From: Acidobacteriota bacterium
Lineage (GTDB): Bacteria; Acidobacteriota; Terriglobia; Acidiferrales; UBA7541
Direction of reading: 5' to 3'
NCBI GenBank assembly: GCA_003166795.1
Contig: PMUS01000080.1
Coordinates: 1-46,149 of the forward strand
Length of the DNA: 46,149 nt
Part shown: piece by piece, positions 24,218-32,457 of the stretch
Layout: every line of letters begins with the position of its first letter
Numbering within the stretch: position 1 is the stretch's first letter
Position numbers and translations under genes: made by a program
The notes under the pieces: model-generated
What the model was told of the DNA's origin: nothing
Databases searched by the model: none
The model's input: the letters and a program-made list of their open reading frames with translations, nothing else

Positions 24218-24986
24218 GTTGTATTACCTCCTGTGCGAGCTTTTTGTAGTCTTCGGCGCCGGAAGATTTTGGCGCGTAACTGAAAATGGTCTCTTTGTAC
24301 GCGGGACTTTCCTCCAGGCGGACATTCTTGCTAATACGCGTCTTGAACAGCGCGTTTCCGAACGTGGCGCGAATCTGTTCATGCGTGTCGCGAGAGATGT
24401 TCGTGCGCTTATCGAAAAGGGTGATCACCACTCCGAGGACTTTCAAATCCGGATTGGGGCGCGCGCGAATCCGGCCGTAGGTTTCGAGCAGGTCGTCGGT
24501 GCCCTCGATGGCGAAGTATGCTGCTTGAATGGGCACCAGCAAGTGAGTCGAAGCCACGAGAGCGTTCACCGTGAGAATGCCGAGCGCCGGCGGAGTATCG
24601 AGCACGATATAGTCGTAATTTTTGAGTATGGGAGCGAGCGCGTCTTTCAACTTGAAGGGCGCGTCGAATGCCCCGGCGAGCTGCTGCTCAAGCCTGGCGA
24701 GCGCAAGACGCGCGGGCGCGACGTGAAGATTAGGGTCCTTCGTCGGGCGAATAATCTTCGCCATTTCGACGGGATGCTCGGCGAAAACGTCGTACATGGT
24801 GTTCTGGATTTCGTCCGAGGAGAAAAATGCGATCGTAGCGTTGGATTGCGGATCGAGGTCAATCAAGAGCGTTCGTTTCTTCTTGATTGCGATAGCTGCG
24901 GCTAAGTTGATGGAGGTAGTGGTCTTCCCGACGCCGCCCTTTTGGTTGGCAATAGACAGGACGCAGGTCAAACCGTTGGCCCTCAC
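24171..24986 (-). CDS. parA: Chromosome-partitioning ATPase ParA/Soj
   Basis: A 271-residue Walker-type ATPase. The deviant Walker A KGGVGKTTT with signature Lys is at about residues 16-24, Walker A' is DLDPQSNAT, Walker B is YIVLDTPPALG. These are the Soj/ParA signatures, without the N-terminal helix-turn-helix of plasmid type Ia ParA, so a chromosomal type Ib protein. It binds DNA non-specifically with ATP and is stimulated by ParB. The annotated start is a GTG at 24986; a TTG at 24971 (five residues later), with GAGG eight bases before it, is an equally good choice. No mnmG/rsmG genes are nearby, unlike in many bacteria. Confidence 0.92.
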   Translation of the reverse strand: MRANGLTCVLSIANQKGGVGKTTTSINLAAAIAIKKKRTLLIDLDPQSNATIAFFSSDEIQNTMYDVFAEHPVEMAKIIRPTKDPNLHVAPARLALARLEQQLAGAFDAPFKLKDALAPILKNYDYIVLDTPPALGILTVNALVASTHLLVPIQAAYFAIEGTDDLLETYGRIRARPNPDLKVLGVVITLFDKRTNISRDTHEQIRATFGNALFKTRISKNVRLEESPAYKETIFSYAPKSSGAEDYKKLAQEVIQRVEEDRVARHSQDAA

Positions 24987-25176
24987 TCCCGGATGGCAAC
25001 CGCAGGCCTATATGTGGAGCCCGGTAGCCCCTTCGCCACTACGACTAGCGCCCACTCTACCTATTCTGCGGTGGGCAACGCAAGCACAATTTGACATCTC
25101 CGGCCGAGAGCACAGCGAATTTTGGCAGGCTTTGACGCTGCTGGCGGACTTGGTACACTCCAGCGCGAGATAGCGG

Positions 25177-25953
25177 ATGGGGGCAGGCGAAATGGCAAAC
25201 GGCGAAGGCGAAAATCCAGCATTGCAACCGACGATCCCGGCGGCCCGCGTGACGCCGGTTGCTGCTGTTTGGCACACGGTCCTATTCGTAGCGATTTTGC
25301 TGGGCTTCGCGCTGCTCCAGGGCCAGCCACAGCTTGTGAAGGGCGGTCACCTGCCGAGCCGGATGATCCTCTACCTTTCGACGGTCGCCTACGAATTCAT
25401 TTTACTTGGGTACGTCTGGCTGCTCGGGCTGAGGCGGTACAAAGTGACGCTGGGCGAAATCATCGGCGGAAAGTGGCTGCGCTGGCGGGATTTTTGGCGC
25501 GACGTGGGAATCGCCATCCTTTTCTGGATTGTCGTCGGTGCGATGCTGGTGGTTCTTTCGTTGTCACTGCACTTCAGCGGAATGGAAGCGGCGAAGTTCT
25601 TGCTGCCGCAGACAAGTTTGGAACTCACTGTATTTTTGGTGCTGGTGTGCTCCGCGGGATTTTGCGAAGAGGTGATCTTTCGCGGCTACCTACAGCGGCA
25701 GTTCACGGCGTGGACGGGGAATGTACCGGCGGGCGTTGCGCTACAGGGATTGGTATTTGGCGCGGCACACCTCTATCAGGGTGGGAAGGCCGTGATTGTG
25801 ATTTCAGTTTATGGCGCGATGTTTGGAATACTGGCCGCGATGCGCAAGAGCCTGCGCCCAGGCATCATGCAGCACACGGCGCAGGACGCGATGTCGGGAA
25901 TTGCCGGGATGTTTCTGACGAAATACAAATACCTGCAGATAATTAAATTCTAA
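25177..25953 (+). CDS. CPBP-family intramembrane metalloprotease
   Basis: A 258-residue multi-pass membrane protein (about six hydrophobic helices, e.g. TVLFVAILLGFALL, VGIAILFWIVVGAMLVVLSL, ELTVFLVLVCSAG). Motif 1 of the CAAX protease/bacteriocin-processing (Abi/CPBP) family is present as EEVIFRGYLQR, motif 2 as FGAAHLYQG and motif 3 as HTAQDAMSG, so the catalytic Glu pair, Arg and His are all intact. Members of the family process prenylated proteins in eukaryotes and peptides or unknown membrane substrates in bacteria. The start could be 25177 or the ATG 15 bases later. It diverges from parA and no substrate candidate is adjacent. Confidence 0.88.
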   Translation: MGAGEMANGEGENPALQPTIPAARVTPVAAVWHTVLFVAILLGFALLQGQPQLVKGGHLPSRMILYLSTVAYEFILLGYVWLLGLRRYKVTLGEIIGGKWLRWRDFWRDVGIAILFWIVVGAMLVVLSLSLHFSGMEAAKFLLPQTSLELTVFLVLVCSAGFCEEVIFRGYLQRQFTAWTGNVPAGVALQGLVFGAAHLYQGGKAVIVISVYGAMFGILAAMRKSLRPGIMQHTAQDAMSGIAGMFLTKYKYLQIIKF

Positions 25954-25979
25954 CGAGCCAGCGTGTGTGGCCGATAGGT

Positions 25980-26750
25980 TTAGGGCCGCACTGGAGCGCT
26001 ATCTTTAAAAGCGATCGCGACAAAGTGTCCGCCGCGATCGGATGCAGTCTGGAAGAGCGGTTTGGAACCGGTGGGCACCCAAAGCTCTCCGCCTCGCAGC
26101 GCGTTCGCCGAATCGAGCCCCGAGTTACCAGTAATTCTGACATCCGTCAGTCCAGCGATCAGCCTGTCCATGCCGTCATCCGGCGCGGGAATCGTGGCTC
26201 CGGGACCGACTTCCCAAGATTCCACCAGGATCTCGTCGGTCTCGAACAGGGGTGAGCGCCTCGACGGATTTGCCTGAGTCAGTTCGGACAGGGCGCAAGT
26301 TTCTCGCGGCTGATCGCGAAGGACCGCCGAGCAGCGATTGCGGACAGTTCCCTGCGGGCGGACCAATTCGACGGCCACGTTGCGCAATGTCACGTCGCTT
26401 GAATTCGTAACGGCGTGAGAGAAATTCCCCAACGCAAAGGCGACGCGCGCGAAGTTCGGCGTCGACGTGGAGCCTTCGGCGGGCGAAGGTGCGGCGTCAG
26501 CGCCTCCCGGCGGGACCGACACGTACGGGAAGTCATGATGGTGCAGCAGCGTGGTCTCGTGCGCAGGAATCTCGACGAAAAAGACTTTGACGTACTGGTT
26601 TGCTAAGACGAGGTGATGGTGACTTTCCTCACGCATGGGGATGCCGCCGCTGGTGTGAGGCGTGGAAGTCTGAGCGGTAAGAGCGAGTGCAGAGAGAGCG
26701 ACGGCCGCGCCGAGTTGCAGAACACGACGGAGACGTGAAAAGAAACGCAC
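25980..26750 (-). CDS. Secreted cupin-like protein
   Basis: A 256-residue exported protein; the N-terminus has a signal peptide (VLQLGAAVALSALALTAQ). The first half looks like a cupin-type beta barrel: HHHLVLANQYVKVFFVEI, AHETTLLHHHDFPYVSV with clustered His as possible metal ligands, and later FALGNFSHAVTNSSDV. The second half, with ESWEVGPGATIPAPDDGMDR, could be a second cupin. There is no clear substrate. The start is GTG at 26750, eight bases after the upstream bifunctional-nuclease stop, and AAGG lies in that gap. It is the third gene of the miaB operon by spacing and may be incidental to tRNA modification. Family assignment tentative. Confidence 0.65.
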   Translation of the reverse strand: MRFFSRLRRVLQLGAAVALSALALTAQTSTPHTSGGIPMREESHHHLVLANQYVKVFFVEIPAHETTLLHHHDFPYVSVPPGGADAAPSPAEGSTSTPNFARVAFALGNFSHAVTNSSDVTLRNVAVELVRPQGTVRNRCSAVLRDQPRETCALSELTQANPSRRSPLFETDEILVESWEVGPGATIPAPDDGMDRLIAGLTDVRITGNSGLDSANALRGGELWVPTGSKPLFQTASDRGGHFVAIAFKDSAPVRP

Positions 26751-26758
26751 GCGAGACC

Positions 26759-27244
26759 TTACATCTTGTAGCGGCCGAGATCGTCGTCGTTCAGGCCCTC
26801 GAGCCATTTGCGCAACTCTTCGTTGGAGGTTTTTTCGGTAACCACGCCGGCTTTGTTCGAATTTTTCAACACCTGGTCCTCGACGAAAATCGGGCAATCG
26901 AGGCGCAGCGCCAGGGCCAGCGCGTCGCTCGGACGAGAATCCATGGACATGGTCTGCCCGTCGCGCTCCATCCAGATCAAAGCGTAGAAAGTGTCCTCTT
27001 TCAAATCCGAGACGACTACTTTCTGGACATGCACGTCCAAGCCGATCAGAACATTCTTGAGGAGATCGTGAGTCTGCGGGCGAGGAGCTTCGATTTTTTC
27101 GATTTCGCGGGCGATGGCCTGCGCTTCCGGGACTCCAACCCAAATGGGAAGGACCCCGGTTCCATGCGTTTCCTGGAGGACCACTACAGGAGTGTTCGTC
27201 GCGGGGTCCATCATCAGGCCCCGAATTTTGACTTCGAGTTCCAT
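26759..27244 (-). CDS. Bifunctional nuclease family protein (DUF151)
   Basis: A 161-residue soluble protein. The DUF151/BFN signature is clear: LPIWVGVPEAQAIAREIEKI (about 32-52), RPQTHDLLKNVL, then DSRPSDALALALRLDCPIFV (about 102-121). Plant and bacterial members have been reported to have RNase and DNase activity; in bacteria the physiological role is open. A charged tail NEELRKWLEGLNDDDLGRYK ends the protein. It follows miaB by 16 bases and precedes the cupin-like gene by eight, so the three probably form one transcript, perhaps linking tRNA modification and nucleic-acid turnover. Family certain, role not. Confidence 0.9.
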   Translation of the reverse strand: MELEVKIRGLMMDPATNTPVVVLQETHGTGVLPIWVGVPEAQAIAREIEKIEAPRPQTHDLLKNVLIGLDVHVQKVVVSDLKEDTFYALIWMERDGQTMSMDSRPSDALALALRLDCPIFVEDQVLKNSNKAGVVTEKTSNEELRKWLEGLNDDDLGRYKM

Positions 27245-27260
27245 GGTGGTCTCCGCTGCC

Positions 27261-28700
27261 TCAAATCACCTGCTCGCCGACGAGACTGAACGGCGCGGCG
27301 CGGGTGATTCGCGCCTGAACATATTCTCCCAGAAGATTTTGATGCGGCGAAGTGAAATTAACGATCAAGTTGCTCGTGGAGCGCCCGGCCCATTGCGCGC
27401 GCGCGGCGTGATGCGTATCCACGAGCACCTCGAATGTCGCGCCGACCAGTTTATTATTGCGCTCGATCTGAATCTGGCGCTGGCGATCCTGCAGAACCGC
27501 GAGCCGTCGAGACTTCTCTGCCTCGGGGATCGCGTCGGGCATCGTCTTGGCCAACGTGTTGGGGCGCGGCGAGTACGTGAAGGCGTAAACGCCGTCGTAG
27601 CCCACCGCATCGAGTAGGGTGACGGACTCCTCGAAGTCCTTGTCCGTCTCGCCGGGAAAGCCGACGATGACGTCAGTGGTCACGCTGATGGGGCGACGCG
27701 CGGCGCGAATCCAGGAAATCTTTTCGAGATACTCGTCCCGCGTGTAGGTGCGGCGCATCGCGCCGAGAATGCGGCTCGAGCCGGACTGCACGGGCAGGTG
27801 AATGTGATCGCAAAGGGCTGGCGTCGAGTCAATGGCTTCCACAATCTCGCGGTGAAAATCATTTGGATGCGAGGTGGTGAATCGAACGCGGCGAATTCCT
27901 TCGACTGCCGCGACTTCGCGCAGCAGCTCGACGAAACCCAGCTGGCGCGAGGACGGATCGCGGTAGGAATTCACCGTCTGACCCAAGAGCTGAATTTCGG
28001 TGTAACCCGCGTCGGCGAGCCGGCGAGCCTCGGAAAGGACAGCTTCGCTGGGGCGGCTGCGCTCGGGCCCACGGGTATGCGGCACAACGCAATAGGAGCA
28101 GGAATAATCGCAGCCTTCGATGATGGTCACGTAGGCGCGGAGCGGATTGTCGCGCCGAGTGATTTCGGTTTCAAATGTTTCTTCCGTGTCGAGATCGAGG
28201 CCCATCACGCGGCGGCCGCCGGCTTCCAGCTCCGCGACCATCTGCGGAAGCTTTCGATAGCTCGCCGAGCCACACACCAGACTCACCCACGGCGCGCGCT
28301 CGAAAATATCCTCGCCCTCCTGCTGGGCCAGGCAACCGATTACGCCAATGATTTTGCCGTCCGCCATGCCCCGCCAGGCGCCGAGGCGCGAGAAAACCTT
28401 CTGCGCAGCCTTCTCGCGGATCGAGCAGGTGTTGTAGAGCACAACGTCCGCTTCGGCGATGGTTTGCGCCGCGCGATATCCTCGCGCGAGGAACACGCCG
28501 GCCACTTTCTCAGCGTCGTGGACGTTCATCTGGCAGCCGAACGTTTCGATGAAGAAGGACTTATTCGCCGCAAAGGACAATGACTCCGCATCGGGGTTGG
28601 CGATCTCAGCGCGAATAATCTCCGGGCCGCACCCTTCGGGAGTGACCTTCGCCGAAGGCAACGCCAGCGATTCAATCGTGATGTCGAACGATTTGCTCAT
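27261..28700 (-). CDS. miaB: tRNA-2-methylthio-N6-dimethylallyladenosine synthase
   Basis: A 479-residue radical-SAM methylthiotransferase that turns i6A37 into ms2i6A37 in tRNAs reading UNN codons. The N-terminal UPF0004 domain begins at FFIETFGCQMNVHDAEKV (about 48-65), with its cluster Cys residues at FGCQMN, NTCSIRE and IGCLAQQEG. The radical-SAM motif is CDYSCSYCVVP (about 192-202), and the TRAM domain closes the protein. The 47 residues before the UPF0004 domain are an extension not found in E. coli MiaB. The promoter is an extended -10 (TGcTAAACT) ending 12 bases before the ATG, so the leader is very short. Confidence 0.95.
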   Translation of the reverse strand: MSKSFDITIESLALPSAKVTPEGCGPEIIRAEIANPDAESLSFAANKSFFIETFGCQMNVHDAEKVAGVFLARGYRAAQTIAEADVVLYNTCSIREKAAQKVFSRLGAWRGMADGKIIGVIGCLAQQEGEDIFERAPWVSLVCGSASYRKLPQMVAELEAGGRRVMGLDLDTEETFETEITRRDNPLRAYVTIIEGCDYSCSYCVVPHTRGPERSRPSEAVLSEARRLADAGYTEIQLLGQTVNSYRDPSSRQLGFVELLREVAAVEGIRRVRFTTSHPNDFHREIVEAIDSTPALCDHIHLPVQSGSSRILGAMRRTYTRDEYLEKISWIRAARRPISVTTDVIVGFPGETDKDFEESVTLLDAVGYDGVYAFTYSPRPNTLAKTMPDAIPEAEKSRRLAVLQDRQRQIQIERNNKLVGATFEVLVDTHHAARAQWAGRSTSNLIVNFTSPHQNLLGEYVQARITRAAPFSLVGEQVI

Positions 28701-28712
28701 TACTAGAGCCTG

Positions 28713-28721
28713 AGTTTAGCA
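28713..28721 (-). promoter_or_regulatory. Extended -10 promoter of miaB operon
   Basis: TGC-TAAACT on the minus strand, 12 bases before the miaB ATG; predicted leader about five bases. No -35 at 17 bases is evident. Confidence 0.4.
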
Positions 28722-28795
28722 CAGGCGCTTGCGTCGAATGAGCCGTGGCGCTTAGACTCGCGATGTTGTCAGTCTTTCGCCACAGAACCATCGTG

Positions 28796-29728
28796 ATGCG
28801 ATTTAATCCAAAACGTCAACGACGCAGCCGTGCAAACGCTATAGTTCTGCTTCTATTTGCGGCGCTCGTTGTTGTCGCTCCGGAGCAAGCGCTCGCTCAA
28901 GCGCTTGATTTCGACGCTATCGCGTCGCGATTAGCCGATGCCATCTTGTCGTTATCCAGGGGGCTTGTGGTAAAACCGAGCGTCGTCGTTACGGAATTCG
29001 TCGAAACGCATGGCGGCTCAAGCGAGATGGGAGCGGAACTCGCCCGGCAGTTTTCCAAGTCGTTGGCCAAGAATGCGCGAGATTTCGTGATCGCCGATCC
29101 GAACAGCGAGTTCGACACATCCAGCGCCAGTCGGTTGCCTTCGCAGTCCGCGGCCGATGCGGCAGTGAACTGTTCTGCGGGTAAGCCGAAGCCAACCTTT
29201 GTCGTCGAGGGATATATGGATCAATTGCAGGATCGCGTCGTCATCAGAATCAAGGCCACGCGGACTGACGACAACAAGGCTATTTTCGACGAGCGGGTTA
29301 CGGTGCCGCTGACACCCGAGTTGCAAGCGCTGGAATCAAAACTGCCGTCTGCTGCCGGTAAGCTGTCCGGCGAGAACGGCCCCACTTGGGTGCGGCCCGG
29401 TTTTCACATCCCGGACAATGGGGCGAATGTTCCGTCGATGGACTCCGTCAGCAACTATACTCCGCCGCGATGTCTCGAATGCCCGCGTGCGGAATATCCC
29501 GACTCGGCCATGGTTGCGAAAATACAGGGAATGATCAGCGTCCGGGTCTTGATTGACGCGACAGGGCGACCCGCGGAGATTATCGTTTTGAAGGGACTTC
29601 CCTGCGGCCTGAACGAAAGAACCGTTGAAACGGTGGCGACGTGGAAGTTCGATCCGGCCCTAGAGCCCGACGGAAAGCCAGTGGCTGTCTGGCAAAACAT
29701 CGAGGTAAATTTTCAATTGTTCAACTAG
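28796..29728 (+). CDS. TonB C-terminal-domain protein
   Basis: A 310-residue exported protein with a signal segment (NAIVLLLFAALVVVAPEQALA, cleavage near ALAQA). Residues about 45-200 form a domain reminiscent of FlgO-like or beta-propeller-preceding modules (VVVTEFVETHGG, then LARQFSKSLAKNARDFVIAD, then FVVEGYMDQLQDRVVIRIKA). The C-terminal 95 residues are a TonB-C domain: CPRAEYPDSAMVAKIQGMIS, VRVLIDATGRPAEIIVLKGL and VETVATWKFDPALEPDGKPV. A TonB box receptor is not adjacent. Because the membrane anchor looks like a cleavable signal, this is more likely a soluble periplasmic TonB-C protein than a true energy transducer. A GTG at 28745 is an alternative start. Confidence 0.78.
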   Translation: MRFNPKRQRRSRANAIVLLLFAALVVVAPEQALAQALDFDAIASRLADAILSLSRGLVVKPSVVVTEFVETHGGSSEMGAELARQFSKSLAKNARDFVIADPNSEFDTSSASRLPSQSAADAAVNCSAGKPKPTFVVEGYMDQLQDRVVIRIKATRTDDNKAIFDERVTVPLTPELQALESKLPSAAGKLSGENGPTWVRPGFHIPDNGANVPSMDSVSNYTPPRCLECPRAEYPDSAMVAKIQGMISVRVLIDATGRPAEIIVLKGLPCGLNERTVETVATWKFDPALEPDGKPVAVWQNIEVNFQLFN

Positions 29729-29765
29729 CTTGCTTCCGTACCGAACGCCGACAAAGACGAAGCCG

Positions 29766-30761
29766 TCACCAGCCGAGAATATAGGCGAACATGAGCGGGG
29801 CGACGATGGTGGCGTCGGATTCGATGACGAAGCGCGGCGTGTCCACGCTCAGCTTGCCCCAGGTGATTTTCTCGTTGGGGACGGCGCCGGAATAGGAGCC
29901 GTAGCTCGTGGTCGAATCGCTGATCTGGCAGAAATAGGCCCAGAGCGGAACATTGGGACGCTTCAAATCCTGGTGAAGCATGGGGACGACGCAGATCGGA
30001 AAGTCGCCGGCGATGCCGCCGCCGATCTGGTAGAAACCAAGAGGCGTTTTCGTGGCTGTCTCCGTATACCAACGGGCCAGTTCCATCATGTACTCAATCC
30101 CGCCCCGCATGGTCGTGGCGGTTTTTACGTTTCCGCCGATGACTTGCGCCGCGAACATGTTGCCGAGTGTGGAATCCTCCCAGCCGGGAACGAACATCGG
30201 CAGGTTCTTTTCGGCGGCGGCCATCATCCAGCTATCTTTGGGATCGATCTGGTAGAACTGCTTCAGCTTCCCCGACAGGAGAACCTTGAAAAGAAATTCG
30301 TGCGGGAAGAATCGCTGCGAGGATTTGTCCGCGGTGTACCAGTCGTCCATAATCGCGCGCTCGATGCGGCGCATCGCTTCTTCCTCGGGAATGCACGTGT
30401 CCGTGACGCGATTCAGGTGATGATTGAGTAGCTCGACTTCCTCGGCAGGGGAAAGGTGACGGTAGTGAGGAACGCGCTTGTAATGGTCGTGCGCGACGAG
30501 ATTGTAAACGTCCTCCTCGAGATTGGCGCCGGTGCAGCAGATTCCGTGGACCTTGCCCTGGCGAATCATCTCGGCGAGCGAAAGCCCAAGCTCCGCGGTG
30601 CTCATCGCGCCCGCGAGCGTGACGAACATCTTGCCGCCGCTCGAGAGGTGCTCCACGTACGCTTCCGAGGCGTCAATCACCACGGCCGCATTGAAATGGC
30701 GATAGTGGTGCTTCACGAAGGACGTGATGGGACTTCCCGGTCGTGTCTCAGGCGCGCTCAT
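29766..30761 (-). CDS. Deoxyhypusine synthase-like protein
   Basis: A 331-residue cytoplasmic NAD-dependent enzyme of the deoxyhypusine synthase family. In eukaryotes and archaea this family transfers the aminobutyl group of spermidine to a Lys of eIF5A; bacteria lack eIF5A, and characterised or proposed bacterial relatives use free polyamines (homospermidine-synthase-like). The NAD-binding phrase FVTLAGAMSTAELG, CTGANLEEDVYN, QIGGGIAGDFPICV and the active-site Lys in EKITWGKLS are all preserved, so it should form the enzyme-imine intermediate. AAGGAGA precedes the ATG at 30761. It is isolated, divergent to the Tol operon, so its substrate cannot be read from context. Confidence 0.85.
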   Translation of the reverse strand: MSAPETRPGSPITSFVKHHYRHFNAAVVIDASEAYVEHLSSGGKMFVTLAGAMSTAELGLSLAEMIRQGKVHGICCTGANLEEDVYNLVAHDHYKRVPHYRHLSPAEEVELLNHHLNRVTDTCIPEEEAMRRIERAIMDDWYTADKSSQRFFPHEFLFKVLLSGKLKQFYQIDPKDSWMMAAAEKNLPMFVPGWEDSTLGNMFAAQVIGGNVKTATTMRGGIEYMMELARWYTETATKTPLGFYQIGGGIAGDFPICVVPMLHQDLKRPNVPLWAYFCQISDSTTSYGSYSGAVPNEKITWGKLSVDTPRFVIESDATIVAPLMFAYILGW

Positions 30762-31255
30762 GAAATCTCCTTGGGCCAGAATCGAGATGGAAAACACCCG
30801 TAACGGGTGAGCGTTCGCGTGACGAGAAGCGGCTAAAAGTAACTGGCCGTGTAGTTCAAAAGCCGGAAGAATTTATGCAGCGAGATATGAAATTGAAATG
30901 AAGCGCGGCAGAATCCACGAGTCACGGGGAATAAATAACACAGATGCAGGCGAACTGACTACGAAATTCTCGCGGCGGGAGAGCAACCACATGTTCCGGC
31001 GGCGCGCGGAGGTTCCGCAGGAACGGAACTTCAGCGGTTAAGGCCGGTCTCATCAAGCAGAGCCGATGTCGCCATTGAGACCACGACTTGCAAAACGTTT
31101 TAGAGTTCTCGCTCGTATTCCGGAGCTCCGATTCTCCTAGAACAGCCGACGATGAGGGGACAGTGGGGTAAATCCGGAAGGAGTCGCGCGGCAATATCAA
31201 GGCTCGGGTGTGTCGTTTGAGACAGCTTTAATCTTCGAATGCGCGTCTGATAAGT
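30762..31255. other. Intergenic region before the Tol operon
   Basis: About 490 bases between divergent genes without a supported gene. At 31011-31024 GGTTCCGCAGGAAC is a perfect short palindrome, followed by CTTCAGCGGTTAAGGCC, a phrase that resembles dispersed acidobacterial non-coding elements; only one copy is seen here. The promoter of tolQ follows at 31256. Confidence 0.45.
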
Positions 31256-31284
31256 TTGAATCTGCTGAGTGCGTGTGCTACGGT
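31256..31284 (+). promoter_or_regulatory. Predicted promoter of the Tol-Pal operon
   Basis: TTGAAT (31256-31261), a 17-base spacer and TACGGT (31279-31284), with an extended TGc before the -10. The transcript would start near 31291, giving a leader of about 35 bases to the proposed ATT start of tolQ. Confidence 0.55.
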
Positions 31285-31325
31285 AGTTTTGCCCGGCAAA
31301 ATTTCGTTCTTTCAAGGGGGAAACA

Positions 31326-32024
31326 ATTTCTGGCCTGGCGCTGCTCCTTTTTGCCAGCCCCCTCACTCTTCTGGAACAGACGAGTGGGGTGGCAAGAGTT
31401 ATCCTCGGAATACTTCTGCTACTTTCTGTTTTCTCCTGGGCGTTAATTCTCCAGAAATATTCCCAGCTTGGCGGGCTCGACAGTAAAACCTCGAAGTTTT
31501 TGCAGATGTTTCGGGCAGGCCGGGGACTTTCCGATCCGAACACGTTGCGCGCCGGCGTCGGCGTGACCCCGTTGATATCGGTGTACGCAGCTGGATACCG
31601 CGAACTCGAATCGCAAATCGGCGGCGCAAATCCTCGAGCAGGCGTGGCCGGCAAGCTGAGGAACGCGAGCGCGGTCGGCGTGGAGATGCAGGTGGCAGCG
31701 GGAGAAGAAGTTCGACGCCTTGAAAAGGGAATGTCCTCACTTGCCACGATCGCCTCGGTATCGCCGTTCATTGGATTGTTTGGTACGGTCTGGGGCGTAA
31801 TGGACGCGTTCGCGGGATTGGGCGACGCGGGCGCTGCAAGCCTGCGCGCGGTTGCTCCGGGAATCGCGGAAGCGCTGGTCACGACTGCCGCAGGGCTCTT
31901 TGCCGCCGTTCCGGCACTGATCGCCTACAACCACTACCTTCATGGCATCCGCGGCGTTGCATCGCGGATGAACGATTTCGCCGCGGAATTCGTGTCGAAA
32001 GTTGAGACGCTGTACAACTCGTAG
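31326..32024 (+). CDS. tolQ: TolQ/ExbB proton-channel protein, likely ATT start
   Basis: Inner-membrane subunit of the Tol-Pal motor; with TolR it uses the proton gradient to energise TolA during cell constriction. From 31326 it is 232 residues. The N-terminal stretch SGLALLLFASPLTLLEQTSG runs in frame into the first transmembrane helix (VILGILLLLSVFSWALILQK), as in other TolQ proteins. The other two helices follow: ASVSPFIGLFGTVWGVMDAF, with the channel Thr/Gly pattern, and APGIAEALVTTAAGLFAAVP. The first ATG/GTG in frame is GTG at 31389, which would lose this N-terminus and has no RBS. AAGGGGG lies 5-7 bases before the ATT at 31326, so ATT is proposed. A sequencing error cannot be excluded. 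Confidence 0.88.
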   Translation: MSGLALLLFASPLTLLEQTSGVARVILGILLLLSVFSWALILQKYSQLGGLDSKTSKFLQMFRAGRGLSDPNTLRAGVGVTPLISVYAAGYRELESQIGGANPRAGVAGKLRNASAVGVEMQVAAGEEVRRLEKGMSSLATIASVSPFIGLFGTVWGVMDAFAGLGDAGAASLRAVAPGIAEALVTTAAGLFAAVPALIAYNHYLHGIRGVASRMNDFAAEFVSKVETLYNS

Positions 32025-32033
32025 ACTACTGCC

Positions 32034-32456
32034 ATGCCGTCCATCGAACGCCAGACCGGCACATCGCTCTCCGAAATCAATATGGTGCCGTTTATTGACG
32101 TGGTGCTAGTGCTGCTGATTATTTTCATGATAACGGCGCCGATCCTGCAGTCGGGCATCGAAGTGGACGTGCCGAAAACGAAAACCGTGAAGGAGCTGAC
32201 CGAGGTGCGGATGGTCGTAACCATAGACCGCGGGCAGCGCGTATATCTGAACGACAAGCCCGTGAACATTCACGACATCGGCCAACAGGTTGTGGCGCAA
32301 TCTCCAGATCCGAAGAAACAAGCTGTTTATGTGCGCTGCGACGAAAGCGTTCCGTTCGGGAGCTGGGCGACGGTGGTTGACGCGCTTCGCCAGGCGGGAA
32401 TCCAAAATGTGAGCGTCGTAACGCAGCCGCTCAGCGAACGGCCATCGGCTCAGTGA
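32034..32456 (+). CDS. tolR: TolR/ExbD channel protein
   Basis: A 140-residue single-pass membrane protein that forms the proton path with TolQ. The hallmark Asp within the membrane helix is in MVPFIDVVLVLLIIFMITAP (about 17-36), preceded by SLSEINMVP. The periplasmic domain contains VDVPKTKTVKE, VTIDRGQRVYLNDKPV and a closing QAGIQNVSVVTQP, matching the ExbD/TolR fold. It starts nine bases after tolQ and is followed by the TolA-like gene one base after its stop, so the three are co-translated. Given tolB and pal downstream, TolR is preferred to ExbD. Confidence 0.94.
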   Translation: MPSIERQTGTSLSEINMVPFIDVVLVLLIIFMITAPILQSGIEVDVPKTKTVKELTEVRMVVTIDRGQRVYLNDKPVNIHDIGQQVVAQSPDPKKQAVYVRCDESVPFGSWATVVDALRQAGIQNVSVVTQPLSERPSAQ

Positions 32457-32457
32457 A

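Noticed and set aside
30922-31200. Leftward 92-codon frame before the Tol operon
   Set aside because: Lies over an inverted-repeat element and lacks an RBS; the phrase is of a type seen in dispersed acidobacterial non-coding DNA.
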